Shown: positions 31,974-44,405, numbered from the stretch's first letter. The stretch is 64,000 nucleotides of DNA from Pontederia crassipes (GCA_030549335.1 CM060198.1:39410353-39474352); one strand, 5' to 3'. Made by a program: numbers and translations. Notes: generated by a model not told the origin, from the letters alone.

Positions 31974-32763
31974 GGTTATTTTCTCAAACCACCCCTAATC
32001 TATCATGATTATCCAGATCTAACTCCAAACTACGAACTTCATTTTTTGAGTCCTTAAACTATCATAATTTTTCCAATTTGATCATTTCGTCCAATTTCGT
32101 CAACTTCTCGATTATCTTTAATTTTTCGCATTTGTGAAAAATAAAAAATGCCCCTACATGAAAAAATCTCTCTCTTTCCCTGGGCACACACATGCATAGG
32201 AAGAAAGAGAGGAGGGGGTGGGGGGGGGTCGCCCCCCTCTCGACCTTCGTCTCACCTGTTGAGAGGGGGCCACCCCCTTCCCTGCGCACACGCCGATGTA
32301 AGGAGAGGAGGGGGGGGGGGGTTGCCTCCCTCTCGACCTTTGTTCGATGAGACGAAGGTCGAGAGTGGGGGGGGGGGGGGCAACCACCCTCTCCTCTCTC
32401 TCTCCTTGTGCACACGCCGACTCAGACAAAGGTCGAGAGGGGTGGGGGGCGCCCCCCCTCTCCTCTCCTGGTGCAGGGAACGGGTGGGGGTGGGTCGCCC
32501 CCCTCTTGACTTGAGGGGGGGGACCCCCCTTCCTCTCCTCTCCCTACGCAGGGAAAGGGGGGGGAAGATTTTTTCCCCACAGGGGCATTTTTGACTTTTC
32601 ACAAATGTGAAAAATCAAAGATAACAGAGAAATTGACGGAGTTGGATGGAATGATCAAATTGGAAAAATTGTGATAGTTTAAAAATCCAAAAAATGAAGT
32701 TCGTAGTTTGGGGTTAGATCTTGAAAATCGTGATAGTTTAGGGGTGGTTTGAGAAAATAATCC
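31974..32763. mobile_element. Non-autonomous Mutator-like foldback element with G/C-rich core
   Basis: Terminal inverted repeats of ~185 bp (31974-32160 and 32580-32763) begin GGTTATTTTCTCAAACCACC on the left and GGATTATTTTCTCAAACC on the reverse strand at the right. The 9-bp direct repeat AAAAAAATA flanks both ends (31964-31972 and 32765-32773). Long inverted repeats with a 9-bp target duplication point to a Mutator-like element. The core (32200-32575) is stacked G and C runs separated by CTCTCGACCTTYGTC-like phrases. The open frames in it are compositional artefacts. Confidence 0.8.
32200..32575. repeat. G/C-run core with internal inverted repeats
   Basis: Runs of 6-12 G alternate with C runs and short GAGAGGGG / CCCCTCTC palindromic arms. 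CTCTCGACCTT and its complement AAGGTCGAGAG recur. It could form hairpins or G-quadruplexes. Confidence 0.7.
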
Positions 32764-32773
32764 AAAAAAAATA

Positions 32774-34541
32774 ACACATGGAAAGGATGAATCCATCATC
32801 TTCTCCTCCGTTCTTTTGTGCATTCCCGACTGCTACAGTGTTGCGCGAGGAGCTTGAGCCGCAGTTACTTTTGATGCCCCGTTCGTCGCCATCCGACCTC
32901 CATTTTTTGCGTGTGAGGTGTCGTTGGAAAGAGGACGATGAGGCAAACATTTCAACATGGGGTAGGAGAAGATCAGTCCACTGTGGAAGACATAGTAAGT
33001 GCCAAATGTGAGAAAGGGGGAAGTTCACCGGTGATGTTTTTCGGCATCGATTCGTGCCGATCCTTTCCCTGGTGAGTTGAACATCATCCTCAGGTCTATT
33101 AGGTTCATTTTTATGGGTTTAAAATGTGTTCTTGCTCCCAATCATGTAGGTGACCGAGTTTGGGGTTTTCTAGTGACCTATTCGATGACATTTCCGGCGA
33201 GTTCGATGGGGAGCTCGGTTGAGCTCATCACAATGTTCTGGTTGGTCCACATGTGAGAGACAATGGTTCAGATTGTTTTTTGATAAAAGCTAGCCGCTAA
33301 CCCGTTTTAGGTTTGTCGATTTCGAATTTTCATCGTTCTTCGGCGACCTTTCCGACGACTCGTCCTCAAATTGGAGCTGGTAATGGAAATTGAAATTTGA
33401 TTTCAGTTATGTAAACTAGTTTTAAGTAATTTTATTTTATTATTGATGAAGAAGGCAATCAGGGTTGTTCAACTTTTTGATGGGTTCGACTGTGGTTCTA
33501 AGAGCGGTGTCTACGATTGTTGTGGTATGAATGTCTGGATAGCTGAGAGTAATTATTTATAATGTAGTTAAGGTCCTAATTAGATGTTGTTTAAAAGTTT
33601 GAATTGAATTTCACTTATAGGAAGGTTGTTAATCGGAGGGCAACAATTTGTTGGTTGTTGAGATTCGATTAGGCTACTACTAGTCTACGAGGCCTTAATT
33701 TCCTTCTTGGTAAGTATTGTAGCAAATCCATAATAGGACTTGATTTATGATAAGCATGCTGATTTGTTGTGAAGAGTAAATTATCAATTTTATTTTTATA
33801 ATATTAATTAATCAAGTAATGGATGTGATAGGTTTTGTTTACTTTTAATTGGATTTGGATGAGGAGATAATTTGGGACTCGATGATCCAAGGTGAGGGAA
33901 CTTATCTCAATTGATATGAATTTCTTAACTCTGCAGAGTGATGACATTGTTCCACCCGATATGAAATGGATTTTGTGATGACATTTTCGTGATAGTTTCC
34001 TTCTTACACATTCATACTTATTTGTTTGCTTCATATGCGATGTTCTATTATGAATTTTGGAAACCCATCAGAGTCTTTCCTCATGCAATTGAAGTAAATA
34101 TTTGGATTTTTAAAAAAAAAATGTTTATATGATGACTTCTAATTCTAAGCTTTCACTTCGTTTTGGCATTCATGCATCATGCACATTACATGTAAAAACC
34201 TGTATAAGGATGAGTACTTTTCTCCTCGAAGCATTGGCCAACTCCAAGTAGACCGGTTATGTGACACGATGAGCATGTTCAACACCTTGTGTCGATATAG
34301 TGATACAAAGGATGGAATTAGAATAATCATTCTGTGGCATATAGTGACACGAGGGATGGAGTGGAAAAAAGAAAAAAATAAGCTCTATGTCGATATAGTG
34401 ACACGAGGAGTGGTTCAACGTATAGTGACATGGGGGTGGGTGAAGAAGTACTCGATTGATGAGTGGTATGGATATCCATGTTTGATGATGTTTCCCCAAA
34501 TTTTATGATGTTATCTTCTTACCATGCATGTGCACTCATAG
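32774..34541. other. Body of solo LTR B, no gene seen
   Basis: Short open frames here (for example 32778-33011 and its complement) have no recognisable domain. The sequence reads as LTR material, including the ATAGTGACACGAGG repeats at 34300-34435. Confidence 0.5.
34300..34435 (+). repeat. Four-fold ATAGTGACACGAGG motif in LTR B
   Basis: Variants of ATAGTGAYACRAGG occur at about 34297, 34338, 34396 and 34422, each followed by a GGAGTGG- or GGATGG-like tail. Confidence 0.65.
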
Positions 34542-37284
34542 TGTAATATCCCAAATTTAATTCACATGTAATTACATGGGTTAATATTATATCATATTAT
34601 TGATAAGAAAATTGATATATGTGTTAAGGCATGAGTTGTAACTCATAGTGTTTGATCGCTAAAATTTGGCAAAAAATTGTCTAAGGCATGAAAACATGAT
34701 CTTTGAAAATATTAGAATTAAGAAAATTAAAGTCCCTGTAATCATTCCTATATATCAAAGTATTATAGTGTGATTTTTAACAATTTTTAGGAGGTGTTTT
34801 ACTGAGGCAAAACATAGATGCAAAATCGAAAAATCTGTAAAATCGCAATTTTTGTTCTTCGGACAAAAAATTAAATTTTGATTCCTTGATTATTTATGTT
34901 TATAAATATTTTATTTGAATCCAAATGGGTGGTACTTCCTTATTTATATTTAATGTCTTAAGTAAATGAATAAATAAATAAATAAATAGAAAAGGCATTA
35001 GATGTAAATAAGCTCAATACGCACTTACTTACCTCTATATTTGGCTGACTTAAGGTCGGTTTCCACAGGCCTTATCTTTACCCTCTACACGTTCTATCAC
35101 ATCTTTTCATCTCCTCACTTGCCCCATCCGAAATTCAAGTTGAAGAGGAGACCATGCTCTATTAGTGAAGGTATTTCAAAGAAGAGAAGGAGAATTAGGG
35201 TTTTGGCATGTTGTGAGTTGATACTTCATTTTCTTTTGATTTCAACTACATAACTTTCTAATTAGGGTTTCTCTGAACCTTCTCCATCTCATTCACTCTC
35301 GTATTTTAGCTAATCATGGGCAAAATTCATGTTCTTCATGAGCAAAATTAACCCTAGCCATGTTCAATTGGTTCCCGAATCTTTAGCTACATAATTCCAT
35401 ACCTTCTGGTGGTCCCAAAATTATGAAATTTCTTCTGATTTATCCTCTATGAGTCTACTTTGATTGAGCTTTGGAATCAAGTTAATATGATTTCTGTAGA
35501 GAAAGTTATGTTCTTATCTTTAAGGTACTATCACTCTGTCTTATGAAACTTTTACTCAATTTTCTAAATTATGTATTAAATCCAATATGTCGTGTAGTTA
35601 TTTGAAAATTTAGGGTGTTATATAAATTGATGTTAGGTTTCATTGACAATTGGAACACTCTAAAATGATATGTGTAGTGAAATTTATAAATGTTTTACTA
35701 AGCCTTACTCAGTCTATCAGGTTGGAACTTAGGAAAAATTATGCTAGTATTTGTTAAATTTATTTTGCTCAGTACAAATAGATATAAATTGAAGTAATTT
35801 TATGATTTTCACCCTAGGATGTATACTAGTTGAGAAAATTAAAAGTACCAGAATAGGGAATGGTTATTATATATAAATCATAAAAGTAAGATCACTCACT
35901 CTGGCAAAACATAGAAACAAGATAAAAGTTAGGCTGAATTTTGATTTTCCTGTGAACAAAACACAATGAAATAAGATCTGAAACTTTTATAGATTAACAT
36001 ATTAGCAACCAGGAAGTAAGAAAAATTGGAATGAACAAATTTGGTTATCAATTCAAGTAGATACGGATTTTCTTTTAATATGTACACAATCTATCTTAAT
36101 AGTAGGCCAACTCTTGTGATAAACAATTACTTAAGTTATGAAAGTAAGTACTTAAGGGTGATGTACCTCTTCAATTAATTATGTCTCATGTGTGATAGGT
36201 TTGTATTCAGATCATAGAAGTAATGTATTCTTATTATTATTGTATAGGAGTAGAAGAGTAAAGTAGTGAAAAAGGAAAGGAAAAATCTTTTGGTAGCTCT
36301 TATAGGTAAGTTGATTTCTCCTACTCTATGTATTCACCTCTTTTGAATTCGGTGTGATATCGATTATTAAATGTATTAAATATATTTTGGAATGCTATGA
36401 ATTGATTTCGAGAAATGCAATTATGAAAAGTACATGTGATATGATATGAATGGATTACGATGAGTGCAATCTTGTTCCTTTTGGTATTGGATATGATTCA
36501 ACTTCGACATTCAAGAGATGTTTGTTATGTGATGAATCATGCATCGACATCCATTTGCATTTGCATATATGATGATTGGAGCTAAGTGCTACATCGTTGA
36601 TCACGATGGGAGCCACCTACCAACCACTGGCCAGTTGGTGATCCGTGCATATATATGAGAGTGTTGCATTGCATGCACATGTTTGATGTGTTTAAATGAC
36701 AATGATTGTAAATTGAGTGTGATGAGAATGATTGGAATGTTATATATGTATTTATTAAATGTATGAAAATATTGATTTTGATATTATGATTAATGGTTGT
36801 ATTTTTATGTCTCCTTGAATTTATTAGATGGTAACACATAACTTATGAGTTATCAACTTACTGAGCTATTTTTGCTCATAATGTTGTTTCTAATATTTTT
36901 CAGATTCATATTGCTCGTTGGGGATCGTGTGAGGTGATAGTCGTAAAAGGATTCTATAAGATCCTTTATGATATGACGAGAGGATTTATGTCTCTCGTAT
37001 CTTTCTATTAAGATTCCGAGAGAACTAGTTAGGTTTATTACTTATGTCAAATAAGTTGTATTGAAAATAAAGTCATTTTGTCAAATGTACGACTTAAGGT
37101 GTATCAGTTTGCTCTGAAATGATCGCATATTATGTAATTTATTTAATGATATATTTTTACTCTTATGTTATAAAAGAAGATTAAATTACATCACGTTTTT
37201 GCATTTTTTTCATAATTGTATTTGATCGTCCGTAATGAGTCGTGAACTCTAGTTTAACTCGTGGGTTAAATTGGGGTTGTGACA
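34542..37284 (+). mobile_element. Solo LTR, Del/Tekay-like Ty3, 2743 bp
   Basis: It starts TGTAATATCCC, ends GTTGTGACA and is flanked by CATAG (34537-34541 and 37285-37289). The block ATGAGTTATCAACTTACTGA near 36844-36863 is typical of these long LTRs. No internal domain is present. It is nested in solo LTR B. Confidence 0.78.
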
Positions 37285-37599
37285 CATAGCATTCATTTTG
37301 GTATGATCATTCAAAAGGTTTGGAATAATTTTTGGAAATAAAGATGTTAGTTTTTCCCTTCGCTGACTCACTAAGCTTCTTAATGCTCACCCTCTTGTTT
37401 AATTTTTTTATAGGTAATGGATGAAAGATTGCATAGCATAAAATAATGAATGTAAAGGGGCTAGGAAATTTTGGAAATTAGATTTAGTTTATTTTTTGAA
37501 TGTTGGTTTTTTGTTGAATATTAATATTTGAATTTAAGCGATTGATTTTACGATTTCACCCCTTGTGACGCCAAAGGAGTAGCTGGGTGTTACAAATCA

Positions 37600-38181
37600 T
37601 ATAGGGTGAATCATGGATAAGGAGACGACTCTATGACTCTAATTGTACCCTAAACACATGGAAATTTATTGTTAAAATTGATCCAAAGTTGATCCAATGA
37701 TCCACCTAACCTCTTGTTCTATCCTCTTCTTCTTGTTTGTTTTCCGCATTGGCAGCCATGGAAGGTTCCCCAACTTCAGTCACCACTCCTCGTTAGTTCC
37801 TTGCACCTTCTGTCCACGCCGAATGAAGAGAAATGGAGAGGATGTTAGGAAAAATCCATGAAATTTCTATAAAAATTCTAGTGCATGACCTTGGTTTGTT
37901 CCCTTATCTTCATCGAGATTCCACCGTCGTCTCTAATGGCTAGCAATGTACTCGGGCTCTTAATTGTCTATGAATTCATGTAGGTGGAGGGGGAAAATAG
38001 GAGAGGCACGATGCATAAGGTTAAAAGGAGGTTTTGGTTGGAAGAAAAGTTTATAAAGTTACGAGTCAAATGATAAAGTTGGATATAACTTAGACTCCTC
38101 CTTTGATTTAATTCCCAACATAAATTAGATTTTATCTTTTGATTAATATTAATATTTTTTTTGTTTCAGCCGGGCATTACA
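37600..38181 (-). mobile_element. Element C right LTR, last piece
   Basis: It matches left LTR 13915-14517 and ends GGCATTACA, the counterpart of CCGTTACA. This is the outer (5') end of element C. Confidence 0.7.
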
Positions 38182-38753
38182 ATTCCATAAGTGCTCCATT
38201 GCCCCAGTTCCCAGGACAACCGTATGACTTCATGGCTACATCTAAGATGCAATTTGAGGATATAATTTTGTTCATATTATTACTAAAGTTTTGAGGGGGA
38301 GGAATATCCGCAAGATTATGGAGACTACAATCGAGTGCAGTAGAAAAATTTTCTCATGACTCAACAATATTTGTGTCTACTTTTATGCAATGGTGAGAAT
38401 GAGCTTCATTAGTAAATCATGCTATCTCGAAATTTACAAAATCCTTTATATTGTGATCTCTGGTCTATGATTCTTGCAATTGGTCTCCATAAGATGAGTA
38501 GTAGGTAAGTTAATGGATAAAATGTTGTTGCTTCTAAGCTCGTGTCATTTTTAATGTAATGATAGTACTTATAGTAGCTTTAATTTGTAATGCAAGATAC
38601 TCATGCATCTTGCTCCATGGGTGATATTGCTTAGGCCATCAGGAGAAGACATCCTATTTCCTGGAGCACACAAATAGTCAAAATTGCTTAAATAGAGTTC
38701 CAAAATATGATGATAACAATAAGGAATTCAAGATGTGGTGAAGTAGTTGTGTG
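38182..38753. other. No gene seen
   Basis: AT-rich spacer right of element C. No open frame or family motif was recognised. Confidence 0.4.
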
Positions 38754-38779
38754 ATATATATATATATATATATATATAT
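38754..38779. repeat. (AT)n microsatellite
   Basis: About thirteen AT dinucleotides, directly beside the left end of an inverted-repeat element. Confidence 0.9.
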
Positions 38780-38780
38780 G

Positions 38781-39738
38781 AGAAAAATTAGGGTGACATC
38801 AATTTTTTAGATCTCAGCTTGAATTCTTTTAATTGTAACCATGATAACTCATGGCCATTGGTTCAAAGATCAAGATCGCTCCATGTATCCATTTAATTTC
38901 AATACCCTACCTCTTTTGTACCAGTTCAAAAAATAAACGATTTGCTCTATTAGATCCCTACTTCTCCCTCCTCCCCTCGTGATCCCTCTACCATGGCCAT
39001 TGCGCGCGTAGTAGCCTTTGATGATCACTGACCAGAGCACCCATAGCAGTCTTGATCATAGAGGACACTTTTTTGCCCCTTGGTTATTATTCATAAGTGG
39101 GTTGCTGGATGTGGCCCATTTCATGCTATTTGGAAACCATAGCATATTTTTGTTAGGGTTGCGCAAGTTATTCAAAGTCCAAAATAGTGTAGATGGCGAC
39201 CTTGAGAAAAAAATAGAACAATCAAGTTTAAGAAACTATGATCAAACTCTTCACTAACAAAAACATTCCAAGATGACTTCCACCTTATTTCCTCCTTTCT
39301 TAATCTCACATTTATGTGGCTGTTAAAATATAATCTAGCAAAAACCATTGTTTTTCGAAGAATGCTCGTCAAAATTTCCATATTTTGTTAAGGATTTGTG
39401 TGAGGGCAAACATATGTCATTAGTGCCTTGATAATTTAAGTACATATGAAAATATGTCAAAAAAATAAATGATGTAAGCATTTAGTCTTCATTGTGAAAC
39501 CTCAAACTAGGAACTCAAAAGGAGAGAGGGGATCGACATTGAGAAGAAAAAGAAAGAGGGATCAATTGGGGGAGGTAGGGTTGGCTTGAACCTGATTTTT
39601 TTACCATATAAACCGATTCACTTAGGAGATCACAAAAGTGGATAGATGGAGCCATCCTGATCATTGAACCAATGGGAATGAATTACGATGGACAAGATTA
39701 AAAGATCTCAGGGTGAGATCATAAACCCTAATTTTCCT
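38781..39738. mobile_element. Inverted-repeat (MULE-like) element, ~960 bp
   Basis: The left arm (38781-38930), with AGAAAAATTAGGG, TAGATCTCAGC and CATTGGTTCAAAGATCAAGA, pairs with the complement of the right arm (39590-39738). The core (38940-39580) has short open frames on both strands without recognised domains. A TATATAT sequence lies at both flanks, but the left one is the microsatellite, so the target duplication is uncertain. Confidence 0.65.
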
Positions 39739-39879
39739 CTATATATCTCCATTACTCACAAATTTGCCAAGTATTACTGAGGAAGCTGACATGTTTGTTG
39801 TTTCTCCAATTAAATTAGCACCAAGTCATTTCTTTCGGTTGACTTGGTGTTAAATAAACAATGTCGATATTATGAAAGC

Positions 39880-40372
39880 CATCGTGAAAGTTTAAAATCG
39901 ATTCGTTAAACCAATATAACAACAATCAAATAACATGCATAATAGAGAAGGAAGATGAGGGAAAAACCCAAGATGCACAGTAATTATTGACGAAGTTCGA
40001 CCACACCTTGACCTACGTCCTCGCTCCAACTTCTTGACCTTGAGACTACTACAGATTCCACTAACACTCTTACTTCATTACACTTCATGCTTTTCTCCAT
40101 TTTAAGCGGTAAAACACACATCTCCTACTCCGATCAAGAGCTAAGACACAACCTCTTTTCACTCAGCAGCTAAGAAGTCATTATAATATCACAAGACCAC
40201 TTCCTAATCTATCTTTTAAAATTTTGAACCTCACATAAGATTAAGAGAGAGAGACATAAAAGATTTGCAACTTAGAATTCAAGTGGACTTCACAACTATT
40301 CTCCTTTAGTTTCCTCAGAAGTCTTTAGCCTTCTTGATATGTTTTGGATCTTTTTATAACCTCCAACCTTCA
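39880..40372 (-). mobile_element. Copia (Sirevirus-like) LTR fragment
   Basis: The segment with GACGAAGTTCGACCACACC and CTTGACCTTGAGACTACTAC (about 39989-40055) is the reverse-strand counterpart of 56430-56510 in the + strand copia LTR. It is truncated on the right by the broken LTR of element E. Confidence 0.6.
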
Positions 40373-41394
40373 GGACCTCAAATAAGATTTAGACAAATAA
40401 GGATTAAGAAGGCTGATAGAACCAACTTTCCTGTTAAATATAAATTGGTGTTATGCACAAGTAAAGTTAATATCCAGAAATGATAACCATATGCCCGGAT
40501 TGATAACTTACATCATTTTGTCATAATTGTCCAAATGTGAGTGATTCAAAAAAGCAAGTATCTAAATGCTCAAATAGGAATTGAATCAAGTCTGGAATTG
40601 GACAGCAATTGGATGAGCTCAACTATCAAACATGAATATCATTTCATAAGACTAATGACTTGAACCCCCGGAATGATAACTTTGCATAATTGATGGAAAA
40701 TGTCCAAATATGAGTGGTTCAAAGCATTGAAGGCATCAAATGGATTAGGATGGCAAGTGAATGAGGGCAGAAATCAAATGTGGATAAGATTTCATAAGAA
40801 TGATAACTTGGGTGCCAAAAATGATAACTTGATTGCCTTAAAAATTATAACTTGTCATAACTTTGGTTGTGGTTATCCAAATGTGATCAAATATGAACAT
40901 CAATGAGTTAGGACAATAAAGTAATGGTTGCCTAAGGCCTTTGTGCAGAATTGATAGTTTTTCATGTCAAAATGATAGTTTTGCCCTTTAACGATAATTT
41001 GGCATTGGAAAAATGATAACTTGTTTAAATGGGTTAATAATTTTGCACAAGTTGAAATATGATCATCCAAATATGATTCATTCATTATAGTAATGGATTT
41101 AGGGCAAGAAAATTATTGAAAATCAGTTCACTCAAAATAATGATAACTTGGCATATGGGAGTGATAACTTGTCCTAAAAATGATAACTTGGCATAGAATT
41201 GAAATATTTATGGATTTTAGCAATTCAGAGCCTCTATGCATATGAAATCAAGTACAAAATGAGAAAGGTCAACTAGTTATCACAATCCTTGCATTCCAAA
41301 CATAATTTGCCAAAAGTTATGCAAAATAGCGGCTCGATATATATGATTTGAATAGAAAATGGGTTAAAAACATACTATGATCAGCTAGTGATCA
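40373..41394 (-). repeat. E left (3') LTR, truncated to ~1.02 kb
   Basis: It aligns to 46764-47744 of the right LTR. The ~1.9 kb that would carry the TATA box and the ~175-bp repeats is absent. Confidence 0.85.
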
Positions 41395-41409
41395 AACTCC
41401 CCCAAGCAT
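41395..41409 (-). other. E polypurine tract
   Basis: AACTCCCCCAAGCAT is the complement of the purine tract and sits directly beside the LTR end TAGTGATCA. Confidence 0.8.
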
Positions 41410-42897
41410 AGCTTTTTGCTTGTCCTAAAGCAAAACATTCAGAAATTAAGGACAAACTTGAATTAACAGTCCACAAATGAATTAAAAATCAACTGAATTA
41501 GGTCCAATGAGTTTCCCACTTTGCCAACACTCCATCCCATTCTTTCCAATTCCCAAATTCTAGCTGAGGAGTCACAAAGGTTAAAGCAAATTTAAGCCAT
41601 GAAAGAAGTACTAACATTAACTGATTTAGATTACAAGGATCGTCAACTTTACTAAAAAGTTTGAAACATCAATCTCTTCATGAACAAATTTTTCATTGCT
41701 TAAACATGTTTGAAAACCTGACTTTTATTCATGAGGATGCAATAAATAGGTTTGAACCTGATTTTTATTCATGCTCCTGGCTTCAGGAGAGATTCCTTTT
41801 TGGAATTTTCACTCTCTTTATTCATGTATGCATGCAATACAAAATGCAACTTTTCACTTTTCCTTTTTCAATTTTCTTTTTCTATTCTGTTCATGAAGTG
41901 AGCAATGGTTCAAACTCAAGTATAGTTTAGATCCTTAAATGCAAATAGTCAAGATTTCATATTTAACATGGCAGCAAGATCCTTGACTCTTTTCTAGACA
42001 TCTTCTACTTTCCAATTAATCCACGAATGTCAACTAGTGTTACCCACAAAAAGAAAAAAATTCAGCTGAAAATTAATTCAAATGTATCCGAATTGATAAT
42101 GTCAATTAAAGCAAGAAGACTAATGGCCAAGTTGGCCACTTGGTATTGGAGTGTACCCACTGTCATAATGAAGTATTCTACCCATTTCAGAGTTAAAATA
42201 AATTCAAAATTGAGTTGAGCCCAAAAAATGATAACCGAGTGATAACTTGTTCAAACAATGATAACCTGGTGGTAAATGATGATATAAACATTAAAATAGA
42301 TTGAAAACATGGTATTAAGGTTAGAAAAGCACTAGGTTTCCTCTCCCAAGCTTAGCTTCAACACTGTCCACAGTGTTGAAAATTAAGGCAAGGGAGAGTG
42401 TTGGGAGGGTACGAAATTGATGAAATTTGTGCATTTGATCCCTTCCAAAGGTTCTTGCATCTCAATTAGGGGCTTAGGGTGGTCCATTCTTCATGAATTG
42501 CAGCTAATCCTGCAAGGAAACAAGAGATATCAGTGGGTATTCAATATCAGATTTTCAGTGTGCACAATTCAACAATGTATGGAAGTTCACTGAAATGCAC
42601 TAAAATTCAGCTATGATGGATTAGGATAACTGATATGAATGATGATTTAGATATTAATATGATGATTCCAGCATGAATGAAAAGATAATATCAATTATCA
42701 TTAGGATTTTAGTGAGAAAATAAAAAAATGAGGGTCAATTTGTCAATTTGGTCCCTAATTGTCAATTTGTGGATTGGTCTGTTTCCTCCTTGATTTATTC
42801 TTGCAAAACAAAAAAGATTAGGTAGGAAATGATTTGGGTTACCTCCCAAGAAGTGCCCTGCTTTAGTGTTTTAGACCGGACATTTTTCCAACTCTTG

Positions 42898-44405
42898 ATA
42901 TCAAGGAGGTTTAAATAGTATGATGTGATCAAGTAGAGTTCTTAATTTGTGGACAGCTTCACTAATCAAGTATGGATCTCTTGGTTTGCCAATGATTGAC
43001 CTTTGTCTTTTAGTTTGAATCTCTCCTCCATTGTACCAGAAATCTCCTAACTTCTCATCTCTAGAATCCTCATGTATAATATATGAATCTCTATCTCCTG
43101 GATCACCATCTTGTTTAAGCAGCCATTTCTTCAATGGCCTATTAAAATGCAACATTATTGGAAGATCTTTGAGCTCTTGGTTCCATCTTTCAGTAGGCAA
43201 ACAATGATCTTCCTTCATTGAATGTTTCATTCCTTCTACAAATTTTAATTTTGCCACAGCCTTCTCTATTTGGAAAGAAATTTCTTCTACTTTTGTATCC
43301 TCCTTGGCCATTTCAGTCTCATCATGTGGCTTTACTGTCATAACCTGTTGTCCAATGGAAAATGAGATGGGTGAGATTTTGGAACTCTGAATGGCTTCAA
43401 ATGGATTAGTGCTTGCTTCAAGTTCAGGCCACTTCTTCTCTTTTGATGTTTCTTCATCTTTGACCCTAAGATGTTGACATTCTTCAACTGATAGCATCCC
43501 ATCATGGTTTGTGGAACAAATTGCTTCAAGTTGGACTTCTGGATAGTTGGGTGCAGGAGGTAACTCATCTTCAGGGGTAGACAATAAGTGAATTGAGTTG
43601 CAGCCCTCATCACAAAGGAGTGTATCTGATAGTTTCTCCAAAGAATCAAAATCAAAGTCTTCTATAATTAATTCTTCATTGGATGGGAACCTTATGAGTG
43701 GGTCTTCAATGTGATTCATTGCTAGTATCATTGGAGTAGCTTTTTCAATAACTTCAGCAACTTCATCTTGTTTCTTGGCTTGTTCTATAAGTGTGATAGA
43801 CTCCTTTTCAATTTCAGCCTCCATGACTACTTCTTTTTCTTCATTTCCTGAATTTCTTCTTTCAGAAGGGCAGATTGAATTTGTGGGGCTTCTTGATTGG
43901 ACTACAAACAAAGCTTGGCCTCCAAGGCTTGATATCCAGCTCGAAGAGCATATGCTGTCATATATAATTTTTCCAAGTTTGCAGTTTGCTTTTCCTGCCT
44001 CCTCATGAAGTCCTCCAACATAATCTCCATTTGATTAAGCCTTTGCTGATTTTCTGAAATATCCATGGTAGCAAGCTAAAAAATTGACTCTTGACTTTGA
44101 TTGTGATGGTAATACAAATGATTTTGAGAGTCATGGACATAAGAATTACTACTTGAGAAGTCTTCCTCAAGATTCCAGAAATTCGCACTTTCATAACCTT
44201 GTGAGGCCTACATGTAAGCATTAGAGGGCTGTTGAAATTGTGGTGATCCTTGATTGCAATGAGCTTGTGATGGTTCTCCAACATCAAAACCATATTTTTG
44301 AAAAGTTTTGGATACGACATCTTCACCTATAGAATCCAATTCCTCCTGGCTCAAGGGTGTTTCATTTGATTGATAATAGTCATAGGACCAAGTTTGCCGA
44401 CTCAT
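42898..44405 (-). pseudogene. E internal ORF: Tyr/Gln-rich plus coiled-coil protein of unknown function; best preserved copy
   Basis: It starts at 44405 (MSRQTWSYDYYQSNETPLSQ). The N-terminal part has VSKTFQKYGFDVGEPSQAHC. A stop lies at 44208-44210. A coiled-coil region follows (44060-43920, with MEIMLEDFMRRQEKQTANLE). The longest open piece, 43911-42901, covers 336 codons: a Glu/Lys-rich acidic region (KEVVMEAEIEKESITLIEQ), then SLEKLSDTLLCDEGCNSIHL, and the conserved C-terminal tail RDPYLISEAVHKLRTLLDHI. No gag, zinc knuckle, protease, RT or integrase motif is visible. Conservation among A1, D and E says it was once coding. A diverged structural (gag-like) role or an accessory role is possible; neither is shown. 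Confidence 0.6.

Larger units (their letters stand above)
31883..37594 (+). mobile_element. Solo LTR B (Ty3-like), carrying two nested insertions
   Basis: It starts TGTAACATTT, ends GGGTGTTACA and is flanked by AATCA (31878-31882 and 37595-37599). Without the foldback element at 31974-32763 and the solo LTR at 34542-37284 it is about 2.17 kb, a fitting size for a Del/Tekay-type LTR. The CTGACTCACTAAGC block near 37362-37375 is in the usual position near such LTR ends. No second LTR or internal domain is visible. It sits in the right LTR of element C. Confidence 0.72.

Noticed and set aside
32062-32602. Overlapping long open frames on both strands in the G/C-rich region
   Set aside because: They arise from G and C runs without stops inside a foldback element; no domain or codon bias supports coding.
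34179-34508. 109-codon frame in LTR B as a gene
   Set aside because: It is formed by the repeated ATAGTGACACGAGG motif and LTR sequence; no domain is present.
31883-37594. Full-length retrotransposon instead of a solo LTR
   Set aside because: No second LTR copy, primer site, polypurine tract or pol domain is visible between the ends; after removing nested inserts the length fits one LTR.
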